Assembly (NCBI RefSeq): GCF_019396385.1
Contig: NZ_JAHKRN010000046.1
Span: forward strand, 1-64,000
Direction of reading: 5' to 3'
Origin: Nonomuraea harbinensis
GTDB taxonomy: Bacteria > Actinomycetota > Actinomycetes > Streptosporangiales > Streptosporangiaceae
Length of the DNA stretch: 64,000 nucleotides
This document shows, one piece after another, positions 51,107-59,069 of this stretch. Position numbers and translations under genes: made by a program. The notes under the pieces were generated by a model. The model did no database searches and was not told where the DNA came from. It saw only the letters and a list, made by a program, of their open reading frames with translations. The first letter of the stretch is position 1, and the number at the start of each line of letters is the position of its first letter.

Positions 51107-52008
51107 GCGACGTCACGCTGCCCAGAACGACGCGGTACGAGGAGCTCACCCACATCCGCGCCACCAGGCCCGGGGCGATCGCGCAGGCCGCGGCCCGCCG
51201 TCAGCGGCGTGAGCTGCCGGGCGAGGGCGGGCGGCTGCTGATCGTCGCGGCCGACCACCCGGCGCGCGGCGCGCTGGCCGTGCGCGACCGGCCGCTGGCC
51301 ATGGCCAGCCGGACCGACCTGCTCGACCGGCTGCGGGTGGCGCTGGCCCGGCCCGGCGTCGACGGCATCCTGGCCTCCCCCGACGTGCTGGAGGACCTGC
51401 TGCTGCTCGGCGCGCTGGAGGGCAAGCTGGCCTTCGGCTCGATGAACAGGGGCGGCCTGCAGGGCTCGGTGTTCGAGCTGGACGACCGGTTCACCGGCTA
51501 CGACGCCGCCGCCATCGACGAGATGCGGCTCGACGGCGGCAAGATGCTGTGCCGCATCGACCCGTCCGACCCCGCCAGCGTCACCACCCTGGAGTCGTGC
51601 GCCCGCGCCGTCACCGATCTGGCCAGGAGGCGGCTCGTGGCGATGGTGGAGCCGTTCTGGACGACGCGCACCGAGACCGGGGCGGTCCGCAACGACCTGT
51701 CCCCCGACGCGGTGATCCGCGCCATCAGCGTGGCCCAGGCGCTCGGCGTCACCTCCGCCTACACCTGGCTGAAGATCCCGGCGGTGGCCGAGATGGAGCG
51801 GGTCATGGCCGCCACCACGCTGCCGGCGCTGCTGCTCGGCGGCGACCCGCCGGACGCGGCGGCCGCCTTCGCGGACTGGGGGCGCGCGCTGCGCCTGCCG
51901 GGCGTGCGGGGGCTCGTCGTCGGCCGCGCCCTGCTCTACCCTCCGGACGATGACGTCGCCACCGCCGTGGACGGCGCCGCCGCACTGGTTCGAGAGGCTG
52001 GATCATGA
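51103..52008 (+). CDS. Cgl0158-type (beta/alpha)8 barrel aldolase-like protein
   Basis: A 301-aa predicted barrel protein of the DeoC/FbaB-like aldolase superfamily, resembling the Cgl0158 protein encoded in corynebacterial iol clusters. LLIVAADHPARGAL near residue 45, GGKMLCRIDPSDPAS near 145, VAMVEPFWTTRTETG near 180 and TWLKIPAV near 222 (candidate Schiff-base Lys) are conserved-looking. In place of a separate IolJ it may be the 2-deoxy-5-keto-gluconate-6-phosphate aldolase, which is an inference from position. TTG 51103 overlaps the iolC stop, with GAGG seven bases upstream. Confidence 0.75.
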   Translation: MSDVTLPRTTRYEELTHIRATRPGAIAQAAARRQRRELPGEGGRLLIVAADHPARGALAVRDRPLAMASRTDLLDRLRVALARPGVDGILASPDVLEDLLLLGALEGKLAFGSMNRGGLQGSVFELDDRFTGYDAAAIDEMRLDGGKMLCRIDPSDPASVTTLESCARAVTDLARRRLVAMVEPFWTTRTETGAVRNDLSPDAVIRAISVAQALGVTSAYTWLKIPAVAEMERVMAATTLPALLLGGDPPDAAAAFADWGRALRLPGVRGLVVGRALLYPPDDDVATAVDGAAALVREAGS

Positions 52009-52853
52009 CATTTCTTCCGTACGGCAAGGCCGCGAACGGGCCCTGGGCCGTGGAGATCACGCCGTCGCTGGCCGGTTGGGACTATTCGGGCCTGCGGGTG
52101 GTGGACCTGGCCGGGGCTCCCGTGTCGTTCGACACCGGCGAGGAGGAGATGATCGTCCTGCCGCTGTCGGGCTCCTGCACGGTGACGGTCGGGGCGGACG
52201 GCTCGCGGGTCTTCGAGCTGGCCGGGCGGCCTTCGGTGTTCGCCGGGCCCTCCGATTTCGCCTATATCCCGATTTCTGAGCATGTGACGCTGGCCGGTAC
52301 GGGCCGGATCGCGCTGCCGTCCGCGCGTGCCACCCGCCGCCTGGAGCCGCGCCACGTGCCCGCCTCGGCGGTGCCGGTGGAGCTGCGCGGCGCCGGCCAG
52401 GCCAGCCGCCAGGTGAACAACTTCGCCGCGCCCGGCGTCCTCGCCTGCGACAAGCTCGTCGCCGTCGAGGTGCTCACCCCCGGCGGCAACTGGTCGTCCT
52501 ACCCGCCGCACAAGCACGACACGGCGAACCCCGGCGAGGCCGTGCTGGAGGAGATCTACTACTTCGAGGTGGCCGATCAGGGGCTCGGCTACCAGCGCGT
52601 CTACTCCTCCGAGCGGGGGCAGATCGACACCCTGGCCGAGGTGGGCTCCGGCGACGTGGTGCTGGTGCCGTACGGCTACCACGGCCCGTCCATGGCCGCG
52701 CCCGGCTACGACCTCTACTACCTGAACGTGCTGGCCGGCCCCGCCGGTGAGCGGTCCATGGCGTTCTGCGACGACCCCCGCCACGCCTGGATCCGCGCCA
52801 CCTGGGACGGCCAGGACATCGACCCCCGGCTGCCCTTCGGGAGGACCTCGTGA
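52005..52853 (+). CDS. iolB: 5-deoxy-glucuronate isomerase (IolB)
   Basis: A 282-aa bicupin isomerase converting 5-deoxy-glucuronate to 2-deoxy-5-keto-gluconate. The metal site is seen in SSYPPHKHDT near residue 167 and EEIYYFEV near 182, with the third His in VPYGYHGPSMAAPGYDLYYLNVLAGP near 225. These are IolB hallmarks. It overlaps its neighbours on both sides (ATGA and GTGA), so it is translated as part of the iolC-iolD unit. Confidence 0.93.
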   Translation: MTFLPYGKAANGPWAVEITPSLAGWDYSGLRVVDLAGAPVSFDTGEEEMIVLPLSGSCTVTVGADGSRVFELAGRPSVFAGPSDFAYIPISEHVTLAGTGRIALPSARATRRLEPRHVPASAVPVELRGAGQASRQVNNFAAPGVLACDKLVAVEVLTPGGNWSSYPPHKHDTANPGEAVLEEIYYFEVADQGLGYQRVYSSERGQIDTLAEVGSGDVVLVPYGYHGPSMAAPGYDLYYLNVLAGPAGERSMAFCDDPRHAWIRATWDGQDIDPRLPFGRTS

Positions 52854-54721
52854 AGCTGCCGGTGACATTGACGGTGGCCCAGGCGGTGGTGCGCTTCCTC
52901 GCCGCCCAGCACACCGAGCGCGACGGCGTCGAGCACCGGATGTTCGGCGGCGTCTTCGGCATCTTCGGCCACGGCAACGTGGCCGGCATCGGCCAGGCGC
53001 TGGCCACCTCCGGCCCCGGCCTGCCCTACTATCTGAGCCGCAACGAGCAGGCCATGGTGCACACCGCCGCCGCGTACGCGCGGGCCGCCAACCGGCTGTC
53101 GACGCTGGCCTGCACCACCTCGATCGGCCCCGGCGCGACCAACATGGTCACCGGCGCGGCCGCCGCGACCATCAACCGGCTGCCCGTGCTGCTGCTGCCC
53201 GGCGACATCTTCGCCACCCGGGTGGCGAGCCCGGTGCTGCAGGAGCTGGAGGACCCGCGCTCCTACGACGTCTCCGTCAACGACTGCTTCAAGCCGGTCT
53301 CCCGCTTCTGGGACCGGGTCAACCGGCCGGAGCAGCTCCCGGCGGCGCTGCTGGCGGCCATGCGGGTGCTCGCCGACCCGGCCGAGACGGGCGCGGTGAC
53401 GCTGTCGCTGCCGCAGGACGTGCAGGCGGAGGCCGCCGACTGGCCGGAGGAGCTGTTCGCCCGGCGCGTCTGGCACATCCCCAGGCCGCGCCCCGAACGG
53501 TCCGCGCTGGCCGGGGCCGCCGAGCTGGTCAAGGCCGCGTCCCGGCCGCTGATCGTGGCCGGCGGCGGCGTGATCTACAGCGAGGCCACCGGCGAGCTGC
53601 GGGCCTTCGCCGAGACGTTCGGCGTCCCGGTCGCCGAGACCCAGGCGGGCAAGGGCGCGCTGCCGCACGGCCACCCGATGGCGATGGGCGCGATCGGCGC
53701 GACCGGCACCACGGCCGCCAACGCGCTGGCCCGCGAGGCCGACCTGATCATCGGCGTCGGCACCCGCTACAGCGACTTCACCACGGCCTCCCACTCGCTG
53801 TTCGCGCCGGAGGCCCGGTTCGTCAACCTGAACGTCACCGGCTTCGACGCCGCCAAGATGTCCGGGCTGCAACTCGTCGCCGACGCCCGCGAAGGGCTCG
53901 CGGACCTGGCGGCGGCGTGCTCGGGCTGGGCCACCGGCGAGGACTACCGGTCCCGCGCCGCCGGCCTGTCGCGGGCCTGGGACTCCGCCGTCGACGCGGC
54001 GTACGCGCTCGACGGCGACCCGCTGCCGCAGCCCGCCATCATCGGCGCGGTGAACGCGGCGGCGGGCGACGACGGCGTGGTCATCTGCGCGGCCGGGTCC
54101 ATGCCCGGCGACCTGCACAAGCTCTGGCGGCCCAGCGGGCCGGGGAGCTACCACGTCGAGTACGGCTACTCGTGCATGGGCTACGAGATCGCCGGCGGGC
54201 TCGGGGTCAAGCTGGCCGCCCCGGAGCGCGAGGTCTTCGTCATGGTCGGCGACGGCTCGTACCTGATGATGGCCCAGGAGCTGGTCACGGCCGTCGCGGA
54301 GGGCGTCAAGCTGACCGTGGTGCTGGTCGACAACTCCGGCTTCGCCTCCATCGGCCGCCTCTCGGAGAGCGTCGGCGCCGAACGGCTCGGCACCGCGTAC
54401 CGCTACCGGGGCGAGGGCCGCTACGACGGCGGGCCGCTCCCGGTCGACCTCGCGGCGAACGCGGCCAGCCTGGGCGCGACCGTGCTGCGCCCAAGCTCCC
54501 TGGCCGAGCTGCGCAAGGCGCTCGACACGGCCCGCGCGTCCCGCGGCGTGACCGTCGTGTACGTGCGCGCCGACCCGGCGATCGACAGCCCGTCGTCCGA
54601 GGCCTGGTGGGACGTCCCGGTCGCGGAGGTCTCCAGCACCGGCACGGGCCGCGAGGCCAGGACCGCGTACGAGACCGCGAAGCGCGACCAGCACCGCCGG
54701 CTGACCCCGCCAGCGGGCTGA
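52850..54721 (+). CDS. iolD: Trihydroxycyclohexane-1,2-dione hydrolase (IolD)
   Basis: A 623-aa thiamine-diphosphate enzyme that opens the inositol-derived ring diketone. The N-terminal Pyr domain has LSRNEQAMVHTAAAYARA with the conserved Glu near residue 64. The central domain has LIVAGGGVIYSEA near 230. The C-terminal PP domain has the ThDP/Mg motif GDGSYLMMAQEL...DNSG near 466-495. The N-terminal VRFLAAQHTERDG is typical of IolD. GTG 52850 overlaps iolB as GTGA. It is the last gene of the operon, and no strong terminator was seen before the AI-2E gene. Confidence 0.94.
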   Translation: MKLPVTLTVAQAVVRFLAAQHTERDGVEHRMFGGVFGIFGHGNVAGIGQALATSGPGLPYYLSRNEQAMVHTAAAYARAANRLSTLACTTSIGPGATNMVTGAAAATINRLPVLLLPGDIFATRVASPVLQELEDPRSYDVSVNDCFKPVSRFWDRVNRPEQLPAALLAAMRVLADPAETGAVTLSLPQDVQAEAADWPEELFARRVWHIPRPRPERSALAGAAELVKAASRPLIVAGGGVIYSEATGELRAFAETFGVPVAETQAGKGALPHGHPMAMGAIGATGTTAANALAREADLIIGVGTRYSDFTTASHSLFAPEARFVNLNVTGFDAAKMSGLQLVADAREGLADLAAACSGWATGEDYRSRAAGLSRAWDSAVDAAYALDGDPLPQPAIIGAVNAAAGDDGVVICAAGSMPGDLHKLWRPSGPGSYHVEYGYSCMGYEIAGGLGVKLAAPEREVFVMVGDGSYLMMAQELVTAVAEGVKLTVVLVDNSGFASIGRLSESVGAERLGTAYRYRGEGRYDGGPLPVDLAANAASLGATVLRPSSLAELRKALDTARASRGVTVVYVRADPAIDSPSSEAWWDVPVAEVSSTGTGREARTAYETAKRDQHRRLTPPAG

Positions 54722-54789
54722 CCAGCAGGGTTGCCGCCACCGCCCCGAGGGAAGGCCACTGTCCGGGCCTGATCTCGGGGGAGGCGACG

Positions 54790-55791
54790 ATGGACCCTTG
54801 GCGCGCACTGGGCTGGGTGGGCATCGCCGCCGTGGTGCTCTACTGCCTGACCCACGTGGGCACGGTGGTCCTGTCGATCATCGTGGGACTGTTCGTCGCC
54901 GCGCTGCTGGCGCCGCCCGCGCGCTGGCTGATGCGGCGTGGCCTGGGCAGGTCGCTCGCCACCGTGATCACGTTCGTGGGCGGCCTGCTGCTGGCGGGAG
55001 GGCTGTTCGCGCTGCTGGTGCCGACCACCGTCAGCGGCCTGGCCGAGCTGCGCGCCAGCGTGGGCACGGTCCTGGAGCAGTTGCACGCGCTGGCCGCCAA
55101 CTTCGGCCTGGACTTCGGGGACCTCGTCGCCCAGGGCAGGCGGTGGGTGGAGCAGCGCCAGCAGCAGATCACCACCGGCGCGGTGGCCGGGGTGCGCACC
55201 GCGACCGAGATCATCGTGGGGGCCGTGCTGGCGGTCATCCTGGGCATCTACTTCGTGCACGGCGGCGACCGGCTGTTCCACTGGCTGACCGGCCTGTTCC
55301 CGGCCCGGGCCAGGCAGCGGCTGCGCGAGGCCGGGCCGGTGGCGTTCGGCGTCATCGGCCGTTACATCCGCGGGGTCGCCATCGTGGGGGCGGTGGACGC
55401 GCTCTTCATCGGGACCGCGCTGTGGATACTCGGGGTGCCGATCGCGGTGCCGCTGGCGGTGCTGACCTGGGTGGGCGCGTTCCTGCCGATCGTCGGGGCG
55501 TTCACGGCCGGGCTGCTGGCGGCGGTGGTGGCGTTCGTGGCCAAGGGCTGGCTGATCGCGCTCATCGTGGTCGGGGTCACGGTGCTGGTGCAGCAGATCG
55601 AGGGGCACGTGCTGGCGCCCCAGATCTACGGCAAGGCGCTGGACCTGCCAGGGGCGGTGATCCTCATCGCGATCGCGGTCGGCAGCCTGCTCTTCGGCAT
55701 CGCCGGCGCCTTCCTGGCCTCACCGGTGGCCTCGGTGATCGTGGCCCTCCTGAACCGGGAGGACTTCAGCGAGGGCCGGGCCCGGGTCTGA
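54790..55791 (+). CDS. AI-2E family transporter (second copy)
   Basis: A 333-aa PerM/AI-2E family membrane protein with about seven helices. IGRYIRGVAIVGAVDALFIGTALWILG and the family LTWVGAFLPIVGAFTAG segment near residue 235 are diagnostic, followed by VQQIEGHVLAPQIYGKALDLP. It is similar in family only to the protein at 542. ATG 54790 has GGGAGG five bases upstream. It lies 68 bp after iolD, and a link to inositol use is possible but not evident. Confidence 0.9.
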   Translation: MDPWRALGWVGIAAVVLYCLTHVGTVVLSIIVGLFVAALLAPPARWLMRRGLGRSLATVITFVGGLLLAGGLFALLVPTTVSGLAELRASVGTVLEQLHALAANFGLDFGDLVAQGRRWVEQRQQQITTGAVAGVRTATEIIVGAVLAVILGIYFVHGGDRLFHWLTGLFPARARQRLREAGPVAFGVIGRYIRGVAIVGAVDALFIGTALWILGVPIAVPLAVLTWVGAFLPIVGAFTAGLLAAVVAFVAKGWLIALIVVGVTVLVQQIEGHVLAPQIYGKALDLPGAVILIAIAVGSLLFGIAGAFLASPVASVIVALLNREDFSEGRARV

Positions 55792-55797
55792 CATTCG

Positions 55798-56853
55798 TCA
55801 GCCGTCCTGACGGAAGACGACCGCGACGCCCAGCGCGGCGTCGGCGGGCACGAACACCTCCCCGGGCCCGCTCCCGACCACGGGAACGCCGTTGCCGCGC
55901 AGAAGCCTTTCCGTGGCGTCGAGGTCTCGCACGGACACCGCGTAGGCGACGAACCCGGGCAGCCCGGCCGGCCGCTCGCCCGGCAGCAGCCCATCCAGCG
56001 CCGACGCCCCCACAACCGTCACACCCGCCCGACGGAACCGCACCACCAGGCCACCCGCCGCTCGGCCGAGGTCATCACGCGCCCCGCCGAGGTCACCCAC
56101 CACTGGCCCGAGGTCGCCGCGCGTCCCGCCGGGGGCACCCGCCGTTTGCCTGAAGTCATCCCAGGGCCGGCCGAAGTAGGTGCTGTAGCGGTGTGTCAGG
56201 TCGGGGAGTGCCTGGTCGTCGACGCACAGGACGCATCCGATCAGCCCGGTCGCGCCGTTGGGGTGGGCGGGATGCCGGTCGGGGACGGCGACCGGCGCGT
56301 TCTGGGCGAAGCCGATGCGCCCCTCCGGCACGCTGCCCGGCAGGCCGGGGGCGGAGATCTCGACGTAGCGCGCGGGCTCCATCGTGATCCCCGTGGGGGT
56401 CTCGACGGGACGCTGGATGGCGTGGACGCCGCCGTGACCGACGCCGGCGGCGGTCAACCGCGCCGCGAGGCCGTCGATGTCGGAGGTGTCCGCGATCACG
56501 ATGTGGACGCCCTGGAACCGGTCGAGGAAGGTCACGATGTTCGCGGCGGTGGCGCGGACGGCGGCCGCCAGTCCCGCCAGCTTGTCGTCGGGCACCCGCA
56601 GCGGGATCGGCCGGGCCGCTCCCGGCATCCGGCCGGCGTCGACGACGGCCACGAGCTCGACGAAGTCACCGGGGAAGTACACGTGCGCGTTGGCCACGCC
56701 GACCGGCTCTGCCGCACCGCCGGAAAGACCCTGGAGGACGGGGTAGGCGGGCGTTCCTACGGCGAAGCCGAGCTGCCGGTATCTCTCCATCGCCTCGCCC
56801 AGGTCCCGCACGATGTGGCCGACGTGGTGCAGGCCGTTGATGTCATCACCCAT
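55798..56853 (-). CDS. VOC/glyoxalase-fold protein with repeat insert
   Basis: A 351-aa protein. Residues 1-175 form a Glyoxalase_3-like vicinal-oxygen-chelate domain (INGLHHVGHIVRDLGEAMERYRQLGF; FPGDFVELVAVVD; GVHIVIADTSD). The second half (about 210-351) is another VOC module containing an insert of repeated GDLG / DDLG heptads near residues 250-275. The function is unknown, with lactoylglutathione-lyase-like or dioxygenase-like chemistry possible. ATG 56853 has GGAGG four bases upstream. It is divergent from a TetR gene across an inverted repeat and is its likely target. Confidence 0.75.
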   Translation of the reverse strand: MGDDINGLHHVGHIVRDLGEAMERYRQLGFAVGTPAYPVLQGLSGGAAEPVGVANAHVYFPGDFVELVAVVDAGRMPGAARPIPLRVPDDKLAGLAAAVRATAANIVTFLDRFQGVHIVIADTSDIDGLAARLTAAGVGHGGVHAIQRPVETPTGITMEPARYVEISAPGLPGSVPEGRIGFAQNAPVAVPDRHPAHPNGATGLIGCVLCVDDQALPDLTHRYSTYFGRPWDDFRQTAGAPGGTRGDLGPVVGDLGGARDDLGRAAGGLVVRFRRAGVTVVGASALDGLLPGERPAGLPGFVAYAVSVRDLDATERLLRGNGVPVVGSGPGEVFVPADAALGVAVVFRQDG

Positions 56854-56882
56854 GACGCCTCCCGGACAAATATGAAAGTAGC

Positions 56883-56896
56883 CTCTCAGTTGAGAG
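56883..56896. promoter_or_regulatory. Inverted-repeat operator between VOC and TetR genes
   Basis: CTCTCAGTTGAGAG has 6-bp perfect arms around GT in a 79-bp divergent spacer. It is the likely binding site of the TetR protein, repressing both its own gene and the VOC gene. Confidence 0.6.
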
Positions 56897-56919
56897 TAAA
56901 CCATCATTTGCGCGTACGG

Positions 56920-56925
56920 TAAGAT
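56920..56925 (+). promoter_or_regulatory. -10 element of leaderless TetR gene
   Basis: TAAGAT, seven bases before ATG 56933. Confidence 0.55.
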
Positions 56926-56932
56926 TTTTCGC

Positions 56933-57511
56933 ATGGCTGACGGCGGACTGCGCGAGCGCAAGAAGGCGAAGACCCGGGAGGCGATCCTGCGGGAGGCGTT
57001 CCGGCTCTTCCGCGAGCGCGGCTACCACGCCACCACCGTCGAGCAGATCGCCGAGGCGGCCGAGATCTCCCCCGCCACCTTCTTCCGCTACTTCCCGTCG
57101 AAGGAGGACCTGGTCACGCTCGACCGGTTCCCGCCGCTCGTCGAGGCGCTGGCGGTCCAGCCGCCCGGCCAGCCGGTCCCCGTGCTGCGCGGCGCGTTCC
57201 GCGCGGCGTTCGCCGCCCTGTCCGAAGAGGAGATCGCCGCCGGTCACGCCCGGGAGGTGTTCGCGGCCACCGTGCCCGAACTGGTGGTGGCCAACCTGCG
57301 CAGGAGCCCGGGGCTGATCCGCGAGGTCTGCGCGGCCGTGGCCGACCGGGCCGGCCGCGCCGCCGACGACCCCGGGGTCCGCAACGCCGTCGGCGCCGTC
57401 TTCGGGGTGGTGGCGATGGTGTGGACGCAGTGGGCGCACACCCCCGCCATGGACGGTCCCGAAGAGATCGACAGGGCGCTGGCCCACCTGGAGTCGGGGC
57501 TGCGTCTGTGA
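56933..57511 (+). CDS. TetR-family transcriptional regulator
   Basis: A 192-aa repressor. The helix-turn-helix is TREAILREAFRLFRERGYHATTVEQIAEAAEISPATFFRYFPSKEDLV (residues 14-62), very typical of the MftR-like TetR group. The C-terminal ligand domain is about 75-192. It is divergent from the VOC gene. The start follows a -10 by seven bases, with no ribosome site, so it is probably leaderless. Confidence 0.93.
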   Translation: MADGGLRERKKAKTREAILREAFRLFRERGYHATTVEQIAEAAEISPATFFRYFPSKEDLVTLDRFPPLVEALAVQPPGQPVPVLRGAFRAAFAALSEEEIAAGHAREVFAATVPELVVANLRRSPGLIREVCAAVADRAGRAADDPGVRNAVGAVFGVVAMVWTQWAHTPAMDGPEEIDRALAHLESGLRL

Positions 57512-57512
57512 A

Positions 57513-57535
57513 CGCCTGACGCGTACGGTCAGGCG
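57513..57535. terminator. Bidirectional terminator
   Basis: Arms CGCCTGAC / GTCAGGCG (57513-57520 / 57528-57535) with a 7-nt loop between the convergent TetR and DivIVA-like genes. The right arm reaches into the last codons of the latter. Confidence 0.65.
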
Positions 57536-58077
57536 CGCTGTTCCAGCACGTCGGCGATGCCCGCCAGGAACGCGTCGACGTCGGCGATCAGGTAGCCGGG
57601 CCGCAGCACGACGGTGCCGAACTTCACCTCGCGCACCTCCTTGGCCGTCACCGGATACTGGGTGGTGCCGCGCAGCGTGGCCACGATCCGGTCGAGGAAG
57701 GCGTCGACCTCGTCCTCGTGATAGCCGGTGGCCATGCGGGCCGACCGGAACATCACCTTCTCCACGCGGGCCGCCTGGCTCTCGAACCACTCCTCGCGCA
57801 GCAGCTCGCCCGTGGGTTCGGCGAGGGCCAGCCGCACCGGCCGCTGGGTCATGGTCTCCAGCGCCACCACGAACGCCTCCAGCGCGAAGTCGACCGCCGT
57901 CTCCTGGTAGCCGCGGCGCCGGGAGCGGAAGGTGGCTGCGCGCACCTCGTCGGCGGTCACGGGCTCGGCGTCGAGTGAGCCTCTGCCCAGCGTGGCCTCG
58001 ATCCGCTCGATCAGAGCGTCGACCTCGGCGGGGTCATAGCCTGAACGCATACCCATGACGCGCGGAAAGCGGTTCAA
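57529..58077 (-). CDS. DivIVA-like protein with four short repeats
   Basis: A 182-aa protein built from four degenerate copies of the short DivIVA-type motif: SGYDPAEVDALIERIEATL (about residue 14), RGYQETAVDFALEAFVVAL (about 56), TGYHEDEVDAFLDRIVATL (about 118) and PGYLIADVDAFLAGIADVL (about 161). Copies 2 and 4 are preceded by VTADEVRAATF and VTAKEVREVKF. The motif is the membrane-near part of DivIVA/Wag31, but the long coiled coil is missing. A role in septum or pole localisation is only inferred. TTG 58077 is chosen for the GAAGGAG five bases upstream. Confidence 0.72.
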   Translation of the reverse strand: MNRFPRVMGMRSGYDPAEVDALIERIEATLGRGSLDAEPVTADEVRAATFRSRRRGYQETAVDFALEAFVVALETMTQRPVRLALAEPTGELLREEWFESQAARVEKVMFRSARMATGYHEDEVDAFLDRIVATLRGTTQYPVTAKEVREVKFGTVVLRPGYLIADVDAFLAGIADVLEQRA

Positions 58078-58129
58078 GCCCACTCCTTCTGGGTCCTGAC
58101 GGGGGGTCGCCCTCTGGGGTCCTTTTATC

Positions 58130-58146
58130 CCGGCCCTGCGGGCCGG
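58130..58146. promoter_or_regulatory. Short inverted repeat upstream of ABC gene
   Basis: CCGGCCC-tgc-GGGCCGG, 7-bp arms with a 3-nt loop, lies just before a possible -10 (TATGGT, 58151-58156) of the ATPase gene. It may be an operator. A weak terminator is the alternative. Confidence 0.35.
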
Positions 58147-58166
58147 TGTCTATGGTAAAGACCACC

Positions 58167-59069
58167 ATGCGCCTGACCGACGTGTCTTTCCGCTATCGAA
58201 GACGTGATCCATCCGTCATCCGCGAGGCCGACGCCGAGTTGTCCCCCGGCGACGTGGTCGAGCTCACCGGGGCCAACGGCGCGGGCAAGTCCACGCTGCT
58301 GCGCCTGCTCGCCGGGCTGCTCAGGCCCACCGGCGGCGCCATCACCGGCCGCCCGGCCGCCGTCGGGCTGGCCCCCGACCGGTTCCCCGGCGAGCAGCCG
58401 TTCACCGTGTCCGGCTACCTCGACCACATGGCGCGCGTGTGCGGCGGGCGGTGGCGTCCGTGGGCGGAGCGGCTGAACATGGGGCAGTTGCTGGGCGTGC
58501 GGCTGCGCGAGCTGTCCAAGGGCAGCGCGCACAAGGTCGGTCTGGCACAGGCGCTGATGGCGGAGCCGGGACTGCTGCTCCTCGACGAACCGTTCGCCGG
58601 GCTGGACTCCGGCACCCGCGACGAACTCCCGCCCATCGTGGCCGAACTGTCGGCGCGCGGCGCCATCGTGGTGGCCGCCGACCACCAGGGCGGCCTGCGC
58701 GACCTCCCGTCCCTGCGCCACTGGACGATCACGGACGGACGCCTCGTGGAGACGACCCCGGCACGCACCCCCGTACTCGCGGGAAAGCTCGCCGGAACCA
58801 CCCCTCAAGGACCCGCCGAAGACGCCGTCGGGGGCATCGCCGGAGAACCCGCGGTCACGCCCGACACGACCGCGACGACTGTCGGTAGTCCCGCCGGTGA
58901 GGCCGGCGGAAGGGCCGTAGGAGGTTCTGCTGATGTCGGAGTAGGTGTGGACGGAGGTGGGGTCGCTGTGGAGGTGACCGTGCCGGCCGGGGATCTGGGG
59001 GCCTTTCTGGAGCGGATGCGCGGTGAGGGATACCGTGCCCGCCCGGTGAGCGGGGAGGAGTCCCGGTGA
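58167..59069 (+). CDS. ABC transporter ATPase with low-complexity tail
   Basis: A 300-aa protein. Residues 1-200 are a compact ABC ATPase: Walker A ELTGANGAGKSTLLRLLAG near 34, a degenerate signature LRELSKGSAHKVGLAQAL near 115 (LSKGS replaces LSGGQ), Walker B GLLLLDEPFAGLD near 138 and switch His in VVAADHQGG. Residues 200-300 form a Gly/Ala/Thr-rich tail ending in a small predicted domain. The next gene encodes a membrane protein and overlaps by GTGA, so the pair is probably a CcmA/CcmB-like or bacitracin-type exporter of unknown substrate. Confidence 0.8.
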   Translation: MRLTDVSFRYRRRDPSVIREADAELSPGDVVELTGANGAGKSTLLRLLAGLLRPTGGAITGRPAAVGLAPDRFPGEQPFTVSGYLDHMARVCGGRWRPWAERLNMGQLLGVRLRELSKGSAHKVGLAQALMAEPGLLLLDEPFAGLDSGTRDELPPIVAELSARGAIVVAADHQGGLRDLPSLRHWTITDGRLVETTPARTPVLAGKLAGTTPQGPAEDAVGGIAGEPAVTPDTTATTVGSPAGEAGGRAVGGSADVGVGVDGGGVAVEVTVPAGDLGAFLERMRGEGYRARPVSGEESR

